From Pulveribacter suum (GTDB lineage Bacteria > Pseudomonadota > Gammaproteobacteria > Burkholderiales > Burkholderiaceae_C): a DNA stretch of 64,000 nt. Below, in pieces: positions 26,745 to 36,303 of this stretch (the stretch's first letter is position 1; the number at the start of each line of letters is the position of its first letter). The position numbers and the translations under genes were made by a program. The notes beneath the pieces are model-generated. The model searched no databases. It had not been told where the DNA came from and saw nothing but the letters and a program-made list of their open reading frames with translations. Location of the stretch: the NCBI RefSeq assembly GCF_003013695.1, contig NZ_CP027792.1:1694501-1758500 (forward strand). Reading direction: 5' to 3'.

Positions 26745-27716
26745 ATGGCACGGCGGACAACGGTGGCGCGCATGGGCGCCATGGTGGTGGCGGGCATGGC
26801 CCTGGCACTGGGCAGCGCCGCCCAGGCGCAGCAGGCGACCAAGCTGGCCCTGGGCATCTCCGGCTGGACGGGGTTTGCGCCCTTGTCGCTGGCCGACAAG
26901 GCGGGCATCTTCAAGAAGCACGGCCTGGACGTGGACCTGAAGATGATCCCGCAAAAGGACCGCCACCTGGCCCTGGCCTCCAAGGCCATCCAGTGCGCCG
27001 CCACCACGGTGGAGACGCACGTGGCCTGGAACGCCAACGGCGTGCCGATCGTGCAGATCTTCCAGCTTGACAAGTCCTACGGCGCGGACGGTATCGCGGT
27101 GCGCAACGACATCAAGACCTTTGCCGACCTCAAGGGCAAGACGGTGGCGGTGGACGCGCCCGGTACGGCGTCGTACTTCACGCTTGCCTGGCTGCTGTCC
27201 AAGAACGGCATGAAGATCAAGGACGTGAAGACCGCCACGCTGGCGCCCCAGCCGGCGGCGCAGTCCTTCGTCACCGGCCAGAACGACGCCGCCGTGACAT
27301 ACGAGCCGTACCTGTCCACCGTGCGCGCCAACCCGGACGCCGGCAAAATTTTGGCCACCACGCTGGACTTCCCGCACATCATGGACACGGTGGGCTGCGC
27401 GCCCGAGTGGCTGAAGGCGAACCCGCAGGCCGCCAAGGCACTGGCCGACTCCTACTTCGAGGCGCTGGAGCTGATCAAGTCGGACCAGGCCAGGGCCTAC
27501 GACATCATGGGCGCGGTGGTCAAGCAGCCGGGCGAGGCGTTTGGCAAGTCGGCCTCCTTCCTGCGCTGGCAGGACAAGGCGGCCAACCAGAAGTTCTTCG
27601 CCGGCGAGCTGCAGCAGTTCATGAAGGACGCAGCAGCCATCCTGCTGGAGGCCGGCGTGATCCGCAAGATGCCCGAGAACTGGTCGGCCATGGTTGACGA
27701 CAGCTTCATCAAGTGA
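26745..27716 (+). CDS. NitT/TauT-type ABC transporter periplasmic receptor (hut-linked)
   Basis: The 323-residue receptor has a signal peptide ending in GSAAQA. Type II binding-protein segments of the NMT1/SsuA-like class are LALGISGWTGFAPLSLADKAGIFKKHGLDVDLKMI, AVDAPGTASYFTLAWLL and VTGQNDAAVTYEPYL. It starts at ATG 26745 with GGGAG nine bases upstream. Permease and ATPase genes follow, then hutC. The operon is flanked by HutC-type operators. The likely cargo is histidine, urocanate or a related imidazole compound, inferred from context. The family otherwise takes up nitrate, taurine, sulfonates and pyrimidine precursors. Confidence 0.85.
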   Translation: MARRTTVARMGAMVVAGMALALGSAAQAQQATKLALGISGWTGFAPLSLADKAGIFKKHGLDVDLKMIPQKDRHLALASKAIQCAATTVETHVAWNANGVPIVQIFQLDKSYGADGIAVRNDIKTFADLKGKTVAVDAPGTASYFTLAWLLSKNGMKIKDVKTATLAPQPAAQSFVTGQNDAAVTYEPYLSTVRANPDAGKILATTLDFPHIMDTVGCAPEWLKANPQAAKALADSYFEALELIKSDQARAYDIMGAVVKQPGEAFGKSASFLRWQDKAANQKFFAGELQQFMKDAAAILLEAGVIRKMPENWSAMVDDSFIK

Positions 27717-27737
27717 CGTGCGAGACCTGAGCCTTTC

Positions 27738-28583
27738 ATGGATCCCATGACGCAAGCCCTGCCGCCGGCCGCGGCGCAGGCCGCGCCCGCCGCGCGCCCG
27801 CGCCGCCGCCTGGCGCCGCTGCAGCCCGTGCGTGCCGGCACGCGCTGGCTGCTCGGCGCCTCGTTCTTCGTGCTGTTCGTGGCCGTGTGGGCGCTGGCCA
27901 CGCACGGCGGCTACGTCTCGCCCACGTTCCTGGCCAGCCCGGCGACGATGCTGCGCGAGGGCTGGGCGCTGTTTGCCGAGTTCGACTTCGCCCACGACGT
28001 CGTCATGACCGTGTGGCGCGTGCTGGGCGGCTTCGTCATGGCGGCGGTCGTCGCCGTGCCGCTGGGCATCGCCATGGGCGCGCACAAGGGGGTGGAGGCC
28101 TTCCTGGAGCCCTTCGTGTCGTTTTGCCGCTACCTGCCGGCGTCGGCCTTCATTCCGCTCCTGATCCTGTGGGCGGGCCTGGGCGAGCTGCAAAAGCTGC
28201 TGGTCATCTTCATCGGCTCGGTGTTCCAGATCATCCTGATGGTGGCGGTGATCGTCGGCAATGCGCGCCGCGACCTGGTCGAGGCCGCCTATACCCTGGG
28301 CGCCACGCCGCGCGGCATCGTGAAAAGCGTGCTGATCCCTGGCGCCGCGCCGCAGATCGCCGAGACCCTGCGCCTGGTGCTGGGCTGGGCCTGGACGTAC
28401 GTCATCGTGGCCGAGCTGATCGGCTCGTCCTCGGGCATCGGCCACATGATCATCGACAGCCAGGCGCTGCTCAACACCGGGCAGATCATCTTCGGCATCA
28501 TCGTCATCGGCCTGATCGGGCTGGTGTCGGACGCCTTGTTCAAGTGGGCTAACCGCCGCCTGTTTGCCTGGAGCACCCTGTAA
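27738..28583 (+). CDS. NitT/TauT-type ABC transporter permease (hut-linked)
   Basis: The 281-residue inner-membrane permease has a proline/alanine-rich N-terminal tail of about 35 residues and six hydrophobic segments. The EAA loop is EAAYTLGATPRGIVKSVLIPGAAPQIAETLRLVLGWAWTYVIVAELIG, a hallmark of SsuC/TauC-like permeases. It starts at ATG 27738, 22 bases after the receptor gene. The next gene begins right after its stop. Confidence 0.9.
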   Translation: MDPMTQALPPAAAQAAPAARPRRRLAPLQPVRAGTRWLLGASFFVLFVAVWALATHGGYVSPTFLASPATMLREGWALFAEFDFAHDVVMTVWRVLGGFVMAAVVAVPLGIAMGAHKGVEAFLEPFVSFCRYLPASAFIPLLILWAGLGELQKLLVIFIGSVFQIILMVAVIVGNARRDLVEAAYTLGATPRGIVKSVLIPGAAPQIAETLRLVLGWAWTYVIVAELIGSSSGIGHMIIDSQALLNTGQIIFGIIVIGLIGLVSDALFKWANRRLFAWSTL

Positions 28584-29363
28584 ATGAGCGAGGTTCTGAT
28601 CCAAGGGGTGTCACGCACCTTCACCAACGCGCGCGGGCAGGCCACCCAGGCCCTGCTGCCGGTGGATTTCCATGTGCGCGACAACGATTTCGTCACCATC
28701 CTGGGCCCGTCCGGCTGCGGCAAGTCCACGCTCTTGCGCATCGTCGCCGGCCTGGACGAGCCCACCGCCGGCCGCGTGCTGCTGGACGGCGTGCCGGTGC
28801 AGGGCCCGGGCGCCGACCGCGGCATGGTGTTCCAGAGCTACACGCTGTTTCCCTGGCTGACGGTGGAGCAAAACATCCGCTTCGGCCTGCGCGAGCGCGG
28901 CGTGCCTGCAGCGCAGCAAAAGGAACGCAGCGACTATTTTCTGGTGAAGGTGGGCCTGGCCGGCTTTGAGCAGCACTACCCCAAGCAGCTGTCGGGCGGC
29001 ATGCAGCAGCGCACGGCGATTGCCCGCGCCCTGGCCAACGACCCGAAGATCCTGCTCATGGACGAGCCCTTCGGCGCGCTGGACAACCAGACCCGCGTGC
29101 AGATGCAGGAGCTGCTGCTGTCCATCTGGGAGGCGCAGCGCAAGACGGTGATGTTCGTCACCCATGACATCGACGAAGCCATCTTCATGGCCAACCGCGT
29201 GGCCGTCTTCAGCGCCCGGCCCGGCCGCATCAAGACCGAGTTGCCCGTGCCGCTGCCGCACCCGCGCCACTACACCGTCAAGACGGCGCCCGAATTCATG
29301 GAGCTGAAGGCACGGCTGACGGAGGAGATCCGCGCCGAAGCCCTGCACGGGGCGCTGCACTGA
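28584..29363 (+). CDS. NitT/TauT-type ABC transporter ATP-binding protein (hut-linked)
   Basis: The 259-residue ATPase has Walker A GPSGCGKST, Q-loop FQSYTLFPWLTVEQNIRFGL, signature LSGGMQQRTAIARAL, Walker [17 protein letters not shown] and the H-loop FVTHDIDEAIFMANRVAVFSARPGRI typical of SsuB/TauB. It immediately follows the permease gene, and its stop abuts the hutC start, so transporter and repressor are one transcription unit. Confidence 0.93.
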   Translation: MSEVLIQGVSRTFTNARGQATQALLPVDFHVRDNDFVTILGPSGCGKSTLLRIVAGLDEPTAGRVLLDGVPVQGPGADRGMVFQSYTLFPWLTVEQNIRFGLRERGVPAAQQKERSDYFLVKVGLAGFEQHYPKQLSGGMQQRTAIARALANDPKILLMDEPFGALDNQTRVQMQELLLSIWEAQRKTVMFVTHDIDEAIFMANRVAVFSARPGRIKTELPVPLPHPRHYTVKTAPEFMELKARLTEEIRAEALHGALH

Positions 29364-30134
29364 ATGGCCAGGAACGCCACCTTGCCGGCCCGTCAGGGCG
29401 CCGAAGCCCCGGTCGCCGTGGCCCGCTACCAGCAGGTCAAGGACTTCATCACCCACCGCATCCAGGACGGCCAGTGGCAGGTGGGCGACCGCCTGCCGTC
29501 CGAAAACGAGCTGGTGCAGCAGTTCGGCATCTCGCGCATGACCGTCAACCGGGCGCTGCGCGAGCTGGCCGAGCAGGGGCGCATCGAGCGCGTGGCCGGC
29601 GTGGGCAGCTTCGTGGCGCCGGAGAAGCCCCAGTCCACCCTGCTGCGCATCGCCAATCTGGCCGCCGAGGTGCGCCAGCGCGGACACGACTACGCCTGCC
29701 GCGTGCTGCTGGTCGAGCGCATCCCCGCGCCCGTGGACGCCGCCGCGGCGCTGGAGCTGCGCACCGGCGAATCGGTGTTCCACGCCGTCTGCGTACACCT
29801 GGAGGACGGCGTGCCGGTGCAACTGGAGGACCGCTGGGTCAACCCGCACATGGCGCCGGACTTTGGCGCGCAGGACTTCTCGCGCCTGCAGCCGTCGGAG
29901 TACCTGGTGCGCAACGTGCCGTATGACCAGATGGAGCATGTGGTGGATGCCGTGCTGCCCACCCCCGACCAGGCGCGCCTGCTGCAGATGCCCCAGGCCG
30001 CGCCGTGCCTGCTGCTGACGCGGCGCACCTGGCTGGGCGGCGTACCGGTGACCTTGGTGCGCTGCCTGCACCCGGGCTCGCGCTACCGCCTGGGCAGCCG
30101 CATGCAGGCGGATGGCAACCCCCTGGTGGGCTGA
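29364..30134 (+). CDS. hutC: Histidine utilisation repressor HutC (GntR/HutC family)
   Basis: The 256-residue repressor has an N-terminal winged helix (YQQVKDFITHRIQDGQWQVGDRLPSENELVQQFGISRMTVNRALRELAEQGRIERVAGVGSFV) and a C-terminal UTRA/chorismate-lyase-like effector domain. That domain contains the HutC segment EDRWVNPHMAPDFGAQDFSRLQPSEYLV. Urocanate is the known inducer in this family. It starts at ATG 29364, touching the ATPase stop. Operators before both the transporter and hutH imply that it represses itself and the catabolic genes. Confidence 0.95.
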   Translation: MARNATLPARQGAEAPVAVARYQQVKDFITHRIQDGQWQVGDRLPSENELVQQFGISRMTVNRALRELAEQGRIERVAGVGSFVAPEKPQSTLLRIANLAAEVRQRGHDYACRVLLVERIPAPVDAAAALELRTGESVFHAVCVHLEDGVPVQLEDRWVNPHMAPDFGAQDFSRLQPSEYLVRNVPYDQMEHVVDAVLPTPDQARLLQMPQAAPCLLLTRRTWLGGVPVTLVRCLHPGSRYRLGSRMQADGNPLVG

Positions 30135-30155
30135 AACCGAGTGAGCTAGGGGTTT

Positions 30156-30173
30156 AACCTGTATATACAGGTT
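30156..30173. promoter_or_regulatory. Predicted HutC operator, perfect 18 bp palindrome
   Basis: AACCTGTATATACAGGTT is a perfect palindrome in the gap between hutC and hutH, 86 bases upstream of the hutH start. It is the best of the three copies in the locus and fits the known preference of HutC-type GntR proteins. Confidence 0.8.
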
Positions 30174-30236
30174 GGCCGCCGAGTGGTGCAATCCGTTCCG
30201 TGACATGCTGGGCAAAGGCGTAGTGTCGTTGCCGAT

Positions 30237-30250
30237 CTTGTCTATACAGG
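30237..30250. promoter_or_regulatory. Predicted HutC operator overlapping the hutH leader
   Basis: CTTGTCTATACAGG matches the palindrome with two changes and lies only eight bases before the hutH start codon at 30259, overlapping the ribosome-binding AGGAAAG. Binding here would block initiation or early elongation. It is 77 bases downstream of the perfect palindrome. Confidence 0.65.
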
Positions 30251-30258
30251 AAAGATCC

Positions 30259-31806
30259 ATGAGCGCCACACCGTCCCTCGTCCTGCGGCCCGGCCGCGTC
30301 ACCCTGGCCGAACTGCGGCGCATCAAGGCGGGCGGCCTGCGCCTGGAACTGGATGCCGCCGCGCTGCAGGGCATGGCCGAATCGCTGGCTACTGTGCAGC
30401 AGATCGTCCAGCAAGACGCCGTGGTCTATGGCATCAATACCGGCTTCGGCAAGCTGGCCAGCACGAAGATCGCCCACGACCGGCTGGCCGAGCTGCAGCG
30501 CAACCTGGTGCTGTCGCACAGCGTTGGCACCGGCGAGCCCCTGACGGAGGGTGTCGTGCGCCTGGTGCTGGCCACCAAGGCGGTGAGCCTGGCGCGCGGC
30601 CATTCGGGCGTGCGGCCCGCGCTGGCGCAGGCGCTGCTGGCGCTGGCCAATGCCGACGTGCTGCCGGTGATTCCCGCCAAGGGCTCGGTCGGCGCGTCGG
30701 GCGACCTGGCGCCGCTGGCGCATCTGGCCTGCGTGCTGATCGGCGAGGGCCAGGCGAGCGTGCAGGGCAGGGTGGTGAGCGGGCGCGAGGCGATGGCGGC
30801 CATCGGGCTGGAACCCTTCGTGCTGGGGCCGAAGGAGGGGCTGGCGCTGCTCAACGGCACGCAGGTCTCCACGGCGCTGGCGCTGGCCGGGCTGTTCGGG
30901 GCGGAGAGCGCCTTCGGCGCGGCGCTGGTCTCGGGCTGCCTGACGCTGGAGGCCATCAAGGGCTCGGTCAAGCCGTTCGATGCGCGCATCCACGCCGCAC
31001 GCGGGCAACCGGGGCAGATCGCCGTGGCGCAGGCCGTGCGCGCGCTGCTGGAGGGCAGCGAGATCGATCCCTCGCACCTGAACTGCGGCCGGGTGCAGGA
31101 CCCGTATTCCATCCGCTGCGTCCCGCAGGTCATGGGCGCCTGCCTGGACAACCTGCAGCATGCCGCGCGCGTATTGGCCATTGAGGCCAACGCCGCGTCC
31201 GACAACCCGCTGGTGTTTACCGACACAGGGGAAGTGATTTCCGGCGGCAACTTCCACGCCGAGCCGGTGGCGTTCGCTGCCGACATCATCGCCCTGGCGC
31301 TGGCCGAGATCGGCGCAATCTCCGAGCGCCGCCTCGCGCTGCTGCTGGACCCCGGCCTGTCCGGCCTGCCAGCCTTCCTGGTGGCCGACAGCGGCGTGAA
31401 CTCCGGCTTCATGATTGCCCAGGTCACCGCCGCCGCGCTGGCGGCAGAGAACCAGTGCCTGGCCACCCCCAGCAGCGTGACCAGCCTGCCCACCTCGGCC
31501 AACCAGGAAGACCACGTCTCCATGGCCACCTATGCCGCGCGCCGCCTGCTGGAGATGGCGCGCAACACGGCAGTGATCGTCGGCATCGAGGCCATGGCTG
31601 CCGCGCAGGGCATGGAGTTCGACCGCAGCCTCCCATCCTCCCCGCTGATCGAGGAACAGTTCGCCGCCATCCGGAAGCAGGTCGCCTATCTCGAGCGCGA
31701 CCGGCTGCTCGCCCCCGACATCGAGGCCATGCGCCTGTGGGCCTCGCACACCGCCTGGCCGGGGGCCGTCACCGCCTGCCTGCCCAGCCACGCCAACGCT
31801 TTTTAA
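30259..31806 (+). CDS. hutH: Histidine ammonia-lyase
   Basis: This 515-residue lyase converts L-histidine to urocanate and ammonia. The self-forming MIO electrophile comes from Ala146-Ser147-Gly148 in KGSVGASGDLAPLAHL. Other family segments are YGINTGFGKLAST near residue 55, QDPYSIRCVPQVMGA and SLPTSANQEDHVSMATYAARR. ATG 30259 has AGGAAAG seven bases upstream; the longer open frame would run through the operator. It is the first catabolic gene of the hut operon. Confidence 0.97.
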   Translation: MSATPSLVLRPGRVTLAELRRIKAGGLRLELDAAALQGMAESLATVQQIVQQDAVVYGINTGFGKLASTKIAHDRLAELQRNLVLSHSVGTGEPLTEGVVRLVLATKAVSLARGHSGVRPALAQALLALANADVLPVIPAKGSVGASGDLAPLAHLACVLIGEGQASVQGRVVSGREAMAAIGLEPFVLGPKEGLALLNGTQVSTALALAGLFGAESAFGAALVSGCLTLEAIKGSVKPFDARIHAARGQPGQIAVAQAVRALLEGSEIDPSHLNCGRVQDPYSIRCVPQVMGACLDNLQHAARVLAIEANAASDNPLVFTDTGEVISGGNFHAEPVAFAADIIALALAEIGAISERRLALLLDPGLSGLPAFLVADSGVNSGFMIAQVTAAALAAENQCLATPSSVTSLPTSANQEDHVSMATYAARRLLEMARNTAVIVGIEAMAAAQGMEFDRSLPSSPLIEEQFAAIRKQVAYLERDRLLAPDIEAMRLWASHTAWPGAVTACLPSHANAF

Positions 31807-31818
31807 AGGAGCTTCTCC

Positions 31819-33542
<1,724 letters not shown>

Positions 33543-33546
<4 letters not shown>

Positions 33547-34394
33547 CCGTCATGCAAGCCTTCATCACCCCCGAGATCAAGCGCCGTGTGCAGGAGCGCG
33601 TCACGCCCGACTTGGTCGAGGCCTTCGCGCGCGATGGTGCCGTCTGCCTGCGCCAACTGCTGAACCCGGACGAGGTGGCGCTGCTGCGCCAGGGCATCGA
33701 CGCCAACCTGGCCGCGCCCAGCCCCCGGGCAAAGGTGGCCAGCCGCCCCGACGACCCCGGCCGTTTCTTCGAGGACTTCTGCAACTGGCAGGACATCGGC
33801 CAATTCCGGCGCTTCGTCACCGAAGCACCCGTGGCCCTGGCGGCGCAGCAGCTGATGCGTTCGCCCAGCGTGCGCCTGTACCACGACCACGTGCTGGTCA
33901 AGGAGCCGGGCACGCGCCAGCGCACGCCCTGGCACCAGGACCAGCCCTACTACAACATCGAGGGCCGGCAGAACATCAGCATGTGGATCCCCGTGGACCC
34001 GGTGCCGCGCGCATCCACGCTGGAGTTCGTCGCCGGCTCGCACCTGGGGCCATGGCTCATGCCCCGCAGCTTCATGGACCACCAGGCCCGGTGGTTCCCC
34101 GAAGGCAGCCTGCAGGATCTGCCCGACATCGAGGCCGACCGCGCGGCCCACCCCATCCTGGGCTGGCAGGTCGAGCCCGGCGACGTGGTGTGCTTTCACA
34201 TGCTGACGCTGCATGGCGCTGGCGGCTTCGAGGGGCCGGGGCGCAGGCGCGTGTTTTCCGTGCGCTTCATGGGCGAGGACACGCGCCACGCGCCGCGCCG
34301 CTGGACCACCTCGCCCGACTTTCCCGGGCTGGAGCGCGAACTGCCCGCCGGCGCGCCCATGGAGCACCCGCTGTTTCCCCTGCTGGTGGGCTGA
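33543..34394 (+). CDS. PhyH-family Fe(II)/2-oxoglutarate dioxygenase in the hut operon
   Basis: The 283-residue phytanoyl-CoA-dioxygenase-like protein has an intact metal triad: His131 and Asp133 in [14 protein letters not shown] and a distal His224 in [10 protein letters not shown], with an Arg-rich RRRVFSVRF after it for 2-oxoglutarate. It is not needed for the five-step histidine pathway. It lies between hutU and hutD with a four-base overlap, so it is co-expressed. A histidine-derived substrate such as an N-methylated or hydroxylated imidazole compound is possible, but unproven. The start is GTG 33543, or ATG 33552 if the overlap is not used. Confidence 0.85.
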
Positions 34395-34406
34395 CCGCCG
34401 GAGGCC

Positions 34407-34985
34407 ATGCAGCGCTTCGACCTCGCCGCTATCGCTCCCGCGCCCTGGAAGAACGGCGGCGGCGCCACGCGCGAGCTGGCCTGCTGGCCGCCCGGCGCCG
34501 GCATGGACGGCTTCGAGTGGCGCGCCAGCGTGGCGTGCATCGAGCAGTCGGGGCCGTTCTCGGCCTTCCCTGGCGTGGACCGGCAGATCCTGCTGCTGCA
34601 GGGCGGCGGCGTGCTGCTGCGCGGCCAGGGGCTGGAGCACCGGCTGGACCGGCCGCACCAGCCCTTTGCCTTTTGCGGCGACGAGCCGCTGCATTGCCAG
34701 CTGCTGGGGGATGGCCCGGGGCCATCCAGCGACTTCAACCTGATGCTGCGCCGCGGCGCCTGGCGCGGCGCGCTGGCCGTCACGGGCCAGGCGCTGCAGG
34801 CCGGCCCGTACCCGGCCGGGCTGTGCCTGGCGCTGCAGGGCACGTGGCGCACGCCGGCGGGCGAGAGGTTGGCGCCGGACCAGGGCCTGTGGTGGTGCGG
34901 GCCTGGCAACGCGCTGCAACTGTCGCCCCTGCCCGGCGGGCAGCCGCCGGCGGCGCTGGCCTGGGTCGGGCTGCAGCGTGGTTGA
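34407..34985 (+). CDS. hutD: HutD family protein
   Basis: This 192-residue cupin-like protein is found in hut operons. The N-terminal APAPWKNGGGATRELACWP and EWRASVACIEQSGPFSAFPGVDRQILLLQGGGVLL are family hallmarks. In Pseudomonas HutD has been proposed to limit hut operon activity, perhaps by binding formylglutamate or another intermediate. It is 12 bases downstream of the dioxygenase gene. A P1 repeat copy follows it. Confidence 0.9.
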   Translation: MQRFDLAAIAPAPWKNGGGATRELACWPPGAGMDGFEWRASVACIEQSGPFSAFPGVDRQILLLQGGGVLLRGQGLEHRLDRPHQPFAFCGDEPLHCQLLGDGPGPSSDFNLMLRRGAWRGALAVTGQALQAGPYPAGLCLALQGTWRTPAGERLAPDQGLWWCGPGNALQLSPLPGGQPPAALAWVGLQRG

Positions 34986-34993
34986 ATATGAAT

Positions 34994-35048
34994 GAAATCG
35001 GCCTCCAGCGCTTATCCAGCAAGCGCTGGCAGCTATTGAAAGGGTAGC
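34994..35048 (-). repeat. Palindromic repeat P1, copy between hutD and hutI
   Basis: The full inverted copy reads AAATCGGCCTCCAGCGCTTA, TCCAG, CAAGCGCTGGCAGCTATTG, AAAGGGTAGC. It fills the gap from the hutD stop to the hutI start. The end of the element, normally GAAACGATAGC, here reads GAAAGGGTAGC and so supplies a purine-rich ribosome-binding sequence four bases before the hutI ATG. Confidence 0.85.
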
Positions 35049-35049
35049 A

Positions 35050-36303
35050 ATGGATGCTTCTCCACCCCATACCGATGCCGATGGCGTGTGGCATGGCCTG
35101 CAGCTGGCCCCCGGGCTGGCGCAGCCCGACGAGCCGCTGGCCGAGGGCGAGGCCGCCAGCCTGGTCGTGCACCAGGGCGTGCTGCGCTGGGTGGGGCCTG
35201 CCGCGCGGCTGCCCGCCGCCTGGGCGCAGGCGCCGCGCCACGACGGCGCCGGCCTGCTGGCCACGCCCGGGCTGGTGGACTGCCACACCCACCTGGTCTA
35301 TGGCGGCCAGCGCGCCGGCGAGTTCGCCATGCGCCTGGCCGGCGCCAGCTATGAGGAAGTGGCGCGCGCCGGCGGCGGCATCGCCTCCACCGTGCGCGCC
35401 ACCCGCGCCGCCAGCGAGGACGAACTGTTCGCCTGTGCCCTGGCGCGCCTGCGCCCGCTAATGGAAGAGGGCGTGTGCGCCGTCGAGATCAAGTCCGGCT
35501 ACGGCCTGGCGCTGGCGCACGAGCGCCGCCAGCTGCGCGTGGCGCGCCGCCTGGGCCAGGCCACGGGCCTGGCGGTGCGCACCACCTTCCTGGGCGCGCA
35601 CGCGCTGCCCCCCGAATACGCCGGCCGCAGCCAGGACTACATCGACCACGTCTGCAACGACATGCTGCCCGCCCTGCACGCCGAGGGGCTGGTGGACGCG
35701 GTGGACGTGTTCTGCGAGCGCATCGCCTTCTCGCTGGCCGAGACCGAGCAGGTCTTCGCCGCCGCGCAGCGCCTGGGCCTGCCCGTCAAGCTGCACGCCG
35801 AGCAGCTGTCGGACATGGGCGGCGCGCAGCTGGCCGCGCGCTACCGGGCGCTGTCGTGCGACCACATCGAGCATCTGTCGCAGGCGGGGGTGGAGGCCAT
35901 GGCCCAGGCCGGCACCGTGGCCGTGCTGCTGCCCGGCGCCTTCTACACGCTGCGCGATACGCAGCTGCCGCCGATCGCCGCGCTGCGCGCCGCGGGCGTG
36001 CCCATGGCCGTGTCCACCGACCACAACCCCGGCACCTCGCCGGCCCTCAGCCTGCTGCTGATGGCCAACATGGCCTGCACTTTGTTTCGCCTGACGGTGC
36101 CCGAGGCGCTGGCCGGCATCACGCTGCACGCCGCGCGCGCCCTGGGCCTGCAGGACACGCACGGACTGATCGCCGCCGGCCGCCCGGCGCACTTCGTGCT
36201 GTGGCCGGTGGCCGAGGCCGCCGAGCTGGCCTACTGGTTCGGGCGCCAGCGCGCCCACACCATCGTGCGCGGTGGCCGCATCGTGCAGCGGGGGCTGGCT
36301 TGA
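35050..36303 (+). CDS. hutI: Imidazolonepropionase
   Basis: The 417-residue metal-dependent amidohydrolase opens imidazolonepropionate to N-formimino-L-glutamate. Metal ligands are visible in [22 protein letters not shown] and [11 protein letters not shown], and substrate contacts in EIKSGYGL. It starts at ATG 35050 just after the P1 repeat. Its TGA overlaps the hutF ATG by one base (TGATG). Confidence 0.97.
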   Translation: MDASPPHTDADGVWHGLQLAPGLAQPDEPLAEGEAASLVVHQGVLRWVGPAARLPAAWAQAPRHDGAGLLATPGLVDCHTHLVYGGQRAGEFAMRLAGASYEEVARAGGGIASTVRATRAASEDELFACALARLRPLMEEGVCAVEIKSGYGLALAHERRQLRVARRLGQATGLAVRTTFLGAHALPPEYAGRSQDYIDHVCNDMLPALHAEGLVDAVDVFCERIAFSLAETEQVFAAAQRLGLPVKLHAEQLSDMGGAQLAARYRALSCDHIEHLSQAGVEAMAQAGTVAVLLPGAFYTLRDTQLPPIAALRAAGVPMAVSTDHNPGTSPALSLLLMANMACTLFRLTVPEALAGITLHAARALGLQDTHGLIAAGRPAHFVLWPVAEAAELAYWFGRQRAHTIVRGGRIVQRGLA

